The notes below the pieces were generated by a model. It ran no database searches and was not told where the DNA came from. It saw nothing but the letters and a program-made list of their open reading frames with translations. 64,000 nt of DNA, taken from JAHEJE01 sp965216335. GTDB lineage: Bacteria; Pseudomonadota; Alphaproteobacteria; Rhizobiales; Aestuariivirgaceae. The stretch lies in contig OZ244154.1 of the NCBI GenBank assembly GCA_965216335.1, forward strand, positions 1,550,001 through 1,614,000. The letters run 5' to 3'. Positions 57,355 to 64,000 of the stretch are shown piece after piece. How positions within the stretch are numbered: position 1 is the first letter of the stretch; each line of letters begins with the position of its first letter. The translations under genes and the position numbers were made by a program.

Positions 57355-59688
57355 ATGAACAGACACAAAAAAATCCTCAAGCATCTGCGCCACGTTGCGG
57401 TTGCGGCGGCCCTTTGCTGGCCCGGACTGGCATATGGACAGTCGGCATCGGACGACAAGACCAACCCGACCGACCCGGCCCCGCAGGACGCGGCCGCTAT
57501 CCTCGCCAGCCTGCCGAAACCGAAAAACGACGTTGAAAAGGCCGCCCTGACCGCCCTCGACAAGCACTGCGCCCGCTGCCATCAGGACGGCAAGCTGGAA
57601 GGCCGCAGCAAGCCGGCATCGGGTTTCGGCAACGTGCTCAACCTCGAGCAGATGGCAACCGATACCAATTTCGTGGTGCCGGGAAATCCCGACAACTCCG
57701 AACTTGTAAAGCAGATCGCCAGCGGCAACATGCCCTACGACATCAAGGACGGCAGCAACATCTTCGCCCCGACCCCGACCGAGGAGGAAGTGGCTGCGAT
57801 CCGCGACTGGATCACTGGCCTGGTCAAGGTCGCCGATGCCGCCTGCAGCGAGGTGCCGTTCATCGGCAACACCGACATCATCCGCCAGATCGCCGATGAC
57901 CTCGACAGCCAGCCGGATCACCGGGTCGCAAGGACCCGCTATGTCTCCGTGACCCACCTGGCCAACGCCTGCGCCAAGCCGGAGGAAATGGAGATCTACC
58001 GCCAGGGCGTCATCAAACTGCTCAACAGCCTGAGCCGGAATTCGGACCCGGTGCAACTGGCCGGCGCACAGGTCGGCGACAGCCCATCGCTGATTCGCGT
58101 CAACCTGGACGACCTGAACTGGACGCCGGAGAAATGGGAGCAGCTCGCCGCCGTCTACCCTTACGCCAGCAAGCCGGACGACGACCGTTACGAGTTCATC
58201 ACAACCCGGCTGTCGACCCAAACGCCGGTCTTGCGCGGCGACTGGCTTGCCTTCACCGCCGGCCGCCCGCCGCTCTATCACGACCTGCTCGAGCTGCCGG
58301 ACAGCTTCCAGGGCCTGGCGCAGTCGCTCAATGTCGACGTGGCGGGCAACATCAAGAACTTCATCGCCAGACGGGCCGGCTTCCAACGCTCCTTCGTCAG
58401 CCAGAACAACCGGCTGATCGAACGCCACAGCATCTCGACCGGATATTTCTGGACCTCCTATGATTTTGCCGGCAACAAGGGCGACCAGAGCCTGTTCGAA
58501 CATCCGCTCGGTCCCGATGGCGACAACCCCTTCAAGCACGACGGCGGCGAAACGATCTTCTCGCTGCCCAACGGCTTCAATGCCTACTACCTCAACGCCG
58601 CCAGCGGCGCCCGCCTCGACAAGGGGCCGACCGAAATCGTCCGCGACGTCGACCGCAAGGACCTCGCGGTGACCAACGGCATTTCCTGCTTCGGCTGCCA
58701 CGACCAGGGGATCCGCCTGGCCAAGGACGATATCCGCGGCCATGTCGTCAACGACCGCAACTTCCCCAAAAGCGTCCGCGATGCGGTCGACGCGCTGTAT
58801 CCGACACACGAGGTGATGGACAAGATTCTCGCCGACGACACAGACCGGTTCCAGAGCGCCATGCGCCGCGCCGGCCTCGACCCGGCCCTGAAGCTCAACG
58901 GCATCGAACCGATCAACACCCTGTCGCTGCGCTATGAAAAGAACCTCGACCTGCGCCAGGTCGCAGCAGAGTTCGGTCTCACCCCGGACCAGCTCAAGAA
59001 GGCCGCCGGCGATGTCGGCGGCGAGGCCCGCACCCTGGTGCGCCGCCTCGAACAGCAGGGTTACGTGCCGCGCGACAACCTGGAAGGCACTTTCGCAACG
59101 CTCGTTGCCCGGGTGACCGATGAAGAACCGATCGTAGCCGTGGCCGCGGCGGCCGGCGCGCAACCGGTTGCCAAGGTCGGCGCAGGCGACAACAAGGTCG
59201 AGGGTTCGAAGAAACTGACCTTGCTTGCCGACAAGTCTGCCTACAAGGTCGATGATCTGCCGGTCTTCAAGGTACAGTCCGACACCGACTGCGCCCTCAC
59301 CCTGATCAACATCGACGGCAAGGGCACCGGCACGGTGATTTTCCCCAACAAGTACCAGCAGGACAACACGCTGAAGGCCGGCAAGGTGTTCGAGTTCCCC
59401 GGCGCTGATGCGCCCTTCCAGTTCCGGCTGAGGGATCCGGGAACCGAAACCGTCATCGCCATGTGCAACCCAAATGCCGGCAAGACCGAGACCATTGCCC
59501 ACAACTTCGCGTCTGCCGCCTTCACCAGCCTGGGCAACTACGAGAAGTACGCCACCCGCGCCATCGTCGTCGAAGCCAAGAAAGTCAAGGAAAAGGCCAA
59601 ATCGAACGTTACCCTGGCTGCTCTGGAAAAGATCGCCAAGCGGACCGGGATCACCCGCACCGCCATAAAGCTGGAGGTCAAGAAATGA
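57355..59688 (+). CDS. Exported protein with two c-haem sites and a DUF4384 domain
   Basis: 777 residues from ATG 57355 (AAGGAG seven bases upstream). Signal peptide, c-haem site CARCH (72-76) in a cytochrome-like N-terminal part, a long middle region with a second haem site CFGCH (445-449), and a C-terminal DUF4384 module from about 620 (LLADKSAYKVDDLPVF ... GTGTVIFPN). DUF4384 is often fused to caspases; here it sits in a separate gene beside one. Probably periplasmic electron-carrying or sensing. The stop overlaps the FecR-domain gene. Confidence 0.8.
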   Translation: MNRHKKILKHLRHVAVAAALCWPGLAYGQSASDDKTNPTDPAPQDAAAILASLPKPKNDVEKAALTALDKHCARCHQDGKLEGRSKPASGFGNVLNLEQMATDTNFVVPGNPDNSELVKQIASGNMPYDIKDGSNIFAPTPTEEEVAAIRDWITGLVKVADAACSEVPFIGNTDIIRQIADDLDSQPDHRVARTRYVSVTHLANACAKPEEMEIYRQGVIKLLNSLSRNSDPVQLAGAQVGDSPSLIRVNLDDLNWTPEKWEQLAAVYPYASKPDDDRYEFITTRLSTQTPVLRGDWLAFTAGRPPLYHDLLELPDSFQGLAQSLNVDVAGNIKNFIARRAGFQRSFVSQNNRLIERHSISTGYFWTSYDFAGNKGDQSLFEHPLGPDGDNPFKHDGGETIFSLPNGFNAYYLNAASGARLDKGPTEIVRDVDRKDLAVTNGISCFGCHDQGIRLAKDDIRGHVVNDRNFPKSVRDAVDALYPTHEVMDKILADDTDRFQSAMRRAGLDPALKLNGIEPINTLSLRYEKNLDLRQVAAEFGLTPDQLKKAAGDVGGEARTLVRRLEQQGYVPRDNLEGTFATLVARVTDEEPIVAVAAAAGAQPVAKVGAGDNKVEGSKKLTLLADKSAYKVDDLPVFKVQSDTDCALTLINIDGKGTGTVIFPNKYQQDNTLKAGKVFEFPGADAPFQFRLRDPGTETVIAMCNPNAGKTETIAHNFASAAFTSLGNYEKYATRAIVVEAKKVKEKAKSNVTLAALEKIAKRTGITRTAIKLEVKK

Positions 59689-60341
59689 TGCGTGTTGCCC
59701 GGTCGGTTCCCTGGCGGACCGGAGCCGTATTGAGTTGCCTGGCACTTGTCATGCTGGCGCTGGCACCAACCAAGCCGGCCGCAGCCGAGACCATCGGCGC
59801 CGCCTCCAAGGTGGAAGGCACCGCCACAGCGACCAACAACGCCGCAACACGAACGCTTGAGGTTGCCGCGCCCGTCCTGAAGGACGACCAGCTCGCCACC
59901 GCCGAAAAGAGCCGGTTGGAAGTGACCTTCAACGACGGAACCATGCTGACCATGGGCGAAGGCGCCACCGTCAAAGTGAGCCAGTTCGTATATCAGCAGG
60001 ACGGCCAGAGCAATGCGCTGCAGGTCCTCGCCGTCGGCGCCTTCAAGCTCGTTTCCGGTGCGATCAACAAGCCCGACAAGGATGCCGTTCAGGTCATCAC
60101 CCCGATCGGCGCACTGGCCGTGCGCGGCACTGATTTCTGGGCCGGCCCCATCGACGGCCAGTATGGCGTGCTGCTGCTCAATGGCCAGGTCACCGTCACC
60201 ACCAACGCCGGTTCGGCAACCCTCACCGAGGCCGGTACCGGCACCAACATCACCGACATCAACAGCGCCCCGGGCCCGATCAGAACCTGGCCCCAAGAAA
60301 AAGCAACCCGCGCCCTGGCAACAGTTGCCTTCACGCAATAG
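59685..60341 (+). CDS. Exported FecR-domain protein
   Basis: 218 residues. ATG 59685 overlaps the upstream stop (ATGA) and has GGAGG upstream; a second ATG is at 59688. Signal peptide ending in TKPAAA, then a FecR domain (about 55-165) with EVTFNDGTMLTMGEGATV and TPIGALAVRGTDFW. FecR domains usually sense or transmit signals in the periplasm; no sigma-factor gene is here. The stop codon TAG lies inside the palindrome at 60337-60486. Confidence 0.85.
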   Translation: MMRVARSVPWRTGAVLSCLALVMLALAPTKPAAAETIGAASKVEGTATATNNAATRTLEVAAPVLKDDQLATAEKSRLEVTFNDGTMLTMGEGATVKVSQFVYQQDGQSNALQVLAVGAFKLVSGAINKPDKDAVQVITPIGALAVRGTDFWAGPIDGQYGVLLLNGQVTVTTNAGSATLTEAGTGTNITDINSAPGPIRTWPQEKATRALATVAFTQ

Positions 60342-60486
60342 TACCTGCGGTACTTGCATTCGTTTTGCCGAGGGCGGTGCCGTGGTGATTGGACAACGGT
60401 CTTCCTCCAGCGCTGATGGAAGACCGTTGTCCCGTCATCACGGCTCACCGGTCGGTAAAACGAATGCAAGTACCGCTGGTACTATT
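60337..60486. repeat. Long palindrome between convergent genes
   Basis: Left arm (60337-60371) and right arm (60452-60486) are 35-bp inverted repeats with two mismatches; inner GGACAACGGTCTTCC (60391-60405) and its exact reverse complement (60418-60432) extend the hairpin. The ends AATAGTACC and GGTACTATT contain the TAG stop codons of both flanking genes. Likely a MITE or bidirectional terminator. Confidence 0.9.
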
Positions 60487-61744
60487 CGATCAGGATGGCG
60501 CGGAAGTCGTTTACGTTGGTGCGCGTCGGGCCGGTGACGATGAGGTCGCCGAGGGCATCAAAGAAGCCGTAGCCGTCGTTGTTGTCGAGCATCGCTTGTG
60601 CATCGAGGCCCAGCGCGCGGGCCCGGGCCAGCGTTTCCGGTCCGCTGTGGGCGCCGGCATTGTCCTCGCTGCCGTCGATGCCATCGGTATCGCAGGCCAG
60701 GGCATGAACGCCCGGCGCCCCGTCCAGAGCCACGGTCAGGGCGAGCAGGAATTCGGCGTTGCGCCCACCCCTGCCCTTGCCGCGCACCGTCACGGTGGTT
60801 TCACCGCCGGACAGCAGCGCAACCGGGCCCTGCCCCACCTGCTCAAGCGCCATGGCCGCCATCTCGCGGCCGACGTCACGCGCCTCGCCCTCAATGTCGT
60901 CGCCCAGAACGACCGGTCGCACGCCCGCCGCCCGGCACGCCGCTTCGGCGGCATCGAGTGCCATGCGCGGCGTGGCGATCATTTCAAAATGCGCGTTCGA
61001 CAGCCTGGGGTCATCGGCATCAGGAGTCTCTGCCGCCGGCGACGCCAAAAACGTTTCGACACCTGGCGGGATATCGATGTCGTAACGCTTCAAGATGGCG
61101 CGGGCATCGCCGGTGCTTGACGGGTCCGCCACCGTCGGGCCGGAAGCGATGATGGCCGGGTCATCGCCGGGCACATCGGAAATCGCCAGGGTCAGCACCC
61201 TGGCAGGATAGGCCGCAGCCGCCAGCCGCCCGCCCTTGATCGCCGAAAGGTGCTTGCGCACTGTGTTCATCTCGTCGATCGGTGCACCGCATTTGAGCAG
61301 GGCACGGTTGATCGTCTGCTTGTCCTCAAGCGCCAGCCCCTCGCCCGGCATGGTCAGCAAGGCCGACCCGCCGCCGGAAATCAGGCACAGCACCAGATCA
61401 TCCTCTGACAGGCCCTGAACGCTTTCAAGGATGCGCCGGGCCGCCTCGCGGCCTCGGGCATCGGGCACCGGGTGAGCCGCCTCGATCACCTCTATGACCT
61501 GGCAGTCCGCACCGTGCCCATCGCGGGTCACGACCAGCCCGCCCAATGGTTCCTGCCAGTGCTGTTCGACCGCCTGCGCCATGGCGGCAGCCGCCTTGCC
61601 GGCACCGATCACGACTGTTCGGCCATCGCCCGGCGGCGGCGGCAAATGCGGCGGCAGACACAGGGCCGGCCGCGCCGCATCAAGCGCGGCATCGAACAGC
61701 GATTGCAGGAAACGGCGAGGCGATTGAATGGCGTTGGACGGCAT
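60482..61744 (-). CDS. Glycerate 2-kinase (MOFRL family)
   Basis: 420 residues from ATG 61744. GKAAAAMAQA near residue 47 and LISGGGSALLTMPGEGL are family motifs, and the C-terminal MOFRL domain (about 300-410) has LSGGETTVTVRGKGRGGRNAEF and ALACDTDGIDGSED. Members phosphorylate glycerate at C2; older names are TtuD/hydroxypyruvate reductase. The next upstream minus-strand gene is the TRAP/USP pair, which could import a related acid. Its stop is supplied by the palindrome. Confidence 0.92.
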   Translation of the reverse strand: MPSNAIQSPRRFLQSLFDAALDAARPALCLPPHLPPPPGDGRTVVIGAGKAAAAMAQAVEQHWQEPLGGLVVTRDGHGADCQVIEVIEAAHPVPDARGREAARRILESVQGLSEDDLVLCLISGGGSALLTMPGEGLALEDKQTINRALLKCGAPIDEMNTVRKHLSAIKGGRLAAAAYPARVLTLAISDVPGDDPAIIASGPTVADPSSTGDARAILKRYDIDIPPGVETFLASPAAETPDADDPRLSNAHFEMIATPRMALDAAEAACRAAGVRPVVLGDDIEGEARDVGREMAAMALEQVGQGPVALLSGGETTVTVRGKGRGGRNAEFLLALTVALDGAPGVHALACDTDGIDGSEDNAGAHSGPETLARARALGLDAQAMLDNNDGYGFFDALGDLIVTGPTRTNVNDFRAILIE

Positions 61745-61968
61745 GGCGAACCTGCTGTATGACAAACCGAATGCGGCGCAGGCCGCAGGTTCCCGCTACA
61801 TCCCACACCGCCCGGCGATCTGATTAGCAAGCTTTATCCGGTTTGGCGAGAGGCTCGCACACCGCTCGGCGCTCCACGCGCGACATGGCAACCGGGCATC
61901 AACACTCACCCGCGCAGGCACTTCAACGTGGTCGCAAATGCGAAAGGCCAGATACCAACCCGCGGAAA

Positions 61969-62397
61969 TCAGTTGCGGACAATGAACACCGATTGCTTGG
62001 CATGGCGCGCCACGCGCGCAGCATTCGGACCAAGCAGGTAGTCCGACATCTCCGGGCGATGCGAAGCCATGACGATGGCATCGCAATCAATCTTGCCGGC
62101 CATTGAAATGATCTCCTTGTAGATCGACCCGAAACCACAATGGATATCCCCCAAAAATCCTGCGGGAACATTCTCCTCGGCAAACTTGGCCAGATCGACT
62201 TTGGCAGACGCCATGGCATCCTTCACATACCGTTCCGGAAAGTAGTTTGCCACCACCGGCATTCCGAAGTCGGGGATCACCGTCAGAAGATGTACCTTGG
62301 CATCGAATTTCTCCGCAAGCCCCACCGCAACCGGCGCCGCACGCTCCCACGAACTCGGATCGCCGAGATCGATCGACAACAGAATGGTTTTATACAC
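61969..62397 (-). CDS. Universal stress protein, TRAP-associated
   Basis: 142 residues, a UspA-fold (MYKTILLSIDLGD ... IVMASHRPEMSDYLLGPNAARVARHAKQSVFIVRN). The C-terminal GPNAARVxxxAxxSVxxV matches the ATP-binding end of the family. GTG start with AGGAG upstream. It follows the TRAP permease by 18 bases, the common arrangement of TRAP regulators such as TeaD, so it probably modulates transport. Confidence 0.9.
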   Translation of the reverse strand: MYKTILLSIDLGDPSSWERAAPVAVGLAEKFDAKVHLLTVIPDFGMPVVANYFPERYVKDAMASAKVDLAKFAEENVPAGFLGDIHCGFGSIYKEIISMAGKIDCDAIVMASHRPEMSDYLLGPNAARVARHAKQSVFIVRN

Positions 62398-62415
62398 AGT
62401 TTTGAACTCCTGATC

Positions 62416-64000
62416 TTATGCCGGTGCTGTTTCGGCGTTGGCCTCACGTTTGCGGTGCCGGCTCTTCTGCAGGAAGATGATCAGCCCGAGCAGCAACAGC
62501 GCCGGGATGTAGAACACCTCCTTGGGCATCCGGTCACGCTCGACCAAGACTTTCTCGATGTACAGCGGGTTGTCGAAATCGCCCATGGTGAACAGCTTGT
62601 CAAGGTGCTTGAGCTTGGAATCCCAGGTCAGGCCGTCGACGGTGACCTTGCCATCGTCCTCGAGCACATTGAGGCCGGCCTGCGTGAAGCGGGTTTCGCC
62701 ATCGCCCGCCGCGCCCAGGTTCAGTTCCAGAAACGTCGAGTTGTTCTCTTCCGGATCGTCAAAATCCGGTCCGACGACGCGTACGCGCATCGTCCCGCCA
62801 TCGGGCACGGCAGCGGCCAGCTGAATGGCCTCGGCACCCGGTTTTTCTTCATAGGGTGGCGAGACGGTGTCGAGGATCAGGCCCGGACGGAACAGCGTCA
62901 GGGCGATCACCAGCAACGCCACCGTTTCCCACACGCGGCTCTTGGTAAAGAACCAGCCTTGTGTCGCCGCGGCAAATAACATCATCGCAATGGTCGCGAT
63001 GATGAACACGAATATCGCCTTGGCGGGACCGACATCGATCAGCAGCAGCTCGGTGTTGAAGATGAACAGGAACGGCAGCAGGGCAGTACGGATATCGTAC
63101 ATGAAGCCCTGCACGCCGGTCTTGATCGGATCGCCCTTGGAGATCGCCGCTGCCGCATAGGCGGCAAGGCCCACCGGTGGCGTGTCGTCGGCAAGGATGC
63201 CGAAGTAGAACACGAACAGATGGACCGCGACCAGCGGCACGATCAGCCCGGACTTGGCGCCGAGCGCCACGATCACCGGCGCCATCAGCGACGACACCAC
63301 CAGATAGTTGGCCGTGGTCGGCAGGCCCATTCCGAGGATCAGGCTCATCACCGCCACCAGCAGCAGCATGATGATCAGGACGCCGCCGGACAGGAATTCG
63401 ACCAGTTCGCCGACCATGGAATGCGCACCGGTCAGCGAGATCGCGCCGACGATGACGCCGGCCGCCGCCGTGGCGATACCGATGGAGATCATGTTGCGCG
63501 CACCGGCCACCATGCCTTCGTACCACTCGATCAGACCGAGGCGGAAATGCCGTGACAAATCCAGGTTGCCCCGGAACATCGCCTTGACGATGTGCTGGGT
63601 AAGCGCGATGAAGCTCATCGCCAGGCAGGCAAAGAACGCCGCCGTCGACGGCGACAGCCGGTCCGGCGTCGGCAGAATGCACCACAGCAGGATGATGATC
63701 GGCAGCAGGAAGTACAAACCGGTCCAGGCGGTGTCGGCGGCCTTGGGCAGAACCTCCATAGGCGCATCCGGATCATCGGCTTCCAGATCCGGGCGCTTGG
63801 ACGCAAACCATGCCAGCACCAGATAGGCGATGCCGGAAATGGCGATAACGGCCCACAGCGAGATACCCGGATAGGCTTCCTTGATAAAACCGAGGGTGTA
63901 GTAGACCGCGATGAACAGGAAGGCCACGAGCAGGAAGCCGGTCAGGAAACCGATCAGCTTCTGGGCCAGCGAGCGCACGATCGTGTCCTTGGGCTTCGGA
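62416..64000 (-). CDS. TRAP transporter fused permease (DctQM type), N-terminus cut by window edge
   Basis: The frame stays open to the window end, so the N-terminal part lies outside. The visible 528 residues hold about ten membrane spans of the large DctM part (ILGMGLPTTANYLVVSSLMAP, FYFGILADDTPPVGLAAYAAA are TRAP signatures) and, after about residue 395 of the visible part, a soluble C-terminal domain of the DUF3394 type ending with one more span. These transporters import carboxylates or other acids with Na+. The periplasmic binding protein is not in the window. The USP gene follows by 18 bases. Confidence 0.9.
   Translation of the reverse strand, partial: PKPKDTIVRSLAQKLIGFLTGFLLVAFLFIAVYYTLGFIKEAYPGISLWAVIAISGIAYLVLAWFASKRPDLEADDPDAPMEVLPKAADTAWTGLYFLLPIIILLWCILPTPDRLSPSTAAFFACLAMSFIALTQHIVKAMFRGNLDLSRHFRLGLIEWYEGMVAGARNMISIGIATAAAGVIVGAISLTGAHSMVGELVEFLSGGVLIIMLLLVAVMSLILGMGLPTTANYLVVSSLMAPVIVALGAKSGLIVPLVAVHLFVFYFGILADDTPPVGLAAYAAAAISKGDPIKTGVQGFMYDIRTALLPFLFIFNTELLLIDVGPAKAIFVFIIATIAMMLFAAATQGWFFTKSRVWETVALLVIALTLFRPGLILDTVSPPYEEKPGAEAIQLAAAVPDGGTMRVRVVGPDFDDPEENNSTFLELNLGAAGDGETRFTQAGLNVLEDDGKVTVDGLTWDSKLKHLDKLFTMGDFDNPLYIEKVLVERDRMPKEVFYIPALLLLGLIIFLQKSRHRKREANAETAPA

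Overview
The window is GC-rich chromosomal DNA that looks alphaproteobacterial, probably Hyphomicrobiales/Rhizobiales-like. The evidence is a petABC cytochrome bc1 operon with a GTG-started Rieske gene, aerobic hemF, trmL and a short cold-shock gene, a fused TRAP permease followed by a universal stress protein, an RHH-PAS protein of alphaproteobacterial type, T1SS-143/VCBS adhesin architecture, and intergenic hairpin elements. I saw no rRNA, tRNA, CRISPR array or phage genes. The genus assignment is inference only.

Layout. 1-3.1 kb: truncated Bcr/CflA-type MFS exporter, a free cyclic-nucleotide-binding protein, a membrane protein resembling eukaryotic Popeye proteins with a CRP-like site upstream, and two small exported or membrane products. 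3.1-7.6 kb (minus strand): subtilisin-like protease, hemF, cold-shock protein, trmL. 7.8-11.4 kb: petABC, then methylthioadenosine phosphorylase. 11.6-16.7 kb: capsule ABC exporter (KpsM/T/E-like) with gmd and a GDP-fucose synthase. 17-19.6 kb: LysE-type exporter, P-loop kinase, class I fructose-1,6-bisphosphatase. 20.2-21.3 kb: an AT-richer two-gene insert encoding a zinc-ribbon protein and a clear DpnI homologue (methyl-directed restriction), running into the 3' end of ettA. 21.2-28.3 kb: ettA, an ankyrin protein, and a tightly overlapped minus-strand operon: Lgt-like protein, Tes-like radical SAM enzyme, six related small membrane proteins and a frameshifted methyltransferase. 28.3-44 kb: hybrid histidine kinase, HyuA-like protein, TolC, M81 protein, Rieske oxygenase with an oppositely oriented FAD reductase, a ClpP-like exported protein, uup and an 8-oxoguanine-deaminase-like enzyme. 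44-54.6 kb: an RHH-PAS regulator diverging from a ~3450-residue RTX adhesin with eight near-identical 549-bp repeats. 54.6-64 kb: DapA-family lyase, an exported caspase-like protein diverging from a two-haem-site DUF4384 protein plus FecR protein, glycerate 2-kinase, universal stress protein, and a TRAP permease cut by the window edge.

How genes work together. petABC forms one respiratory complex. KpsM/T/E with Gmd/Fcl suggests a fucose- or rhamnose-type surface polysaccharide exported by an ABC-2 system. TolC could serve type I secretion of the giant adhesin, although no ABC/MFP partners are nearby. The Lgt-like/radical-SAM/small-membrane-protein operon looks like an uncharacterised lipid-modification module and is the strongest candidate for a new system. 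The DpnI pair is a plausible horizontally acquired defence against Dam-methylated DNA. The caspase/cytochrome/FecR cluster is a second candidate envelope system.

Repeats. Two copies of a three-hairpin intergenic element occur at 28.5 and 38.0 kb, the first nested in a larger inverted-repeat structure. A ~150-bp palindrome at 60.34-60.49 kb supplies the stop codons of two convergent genes.
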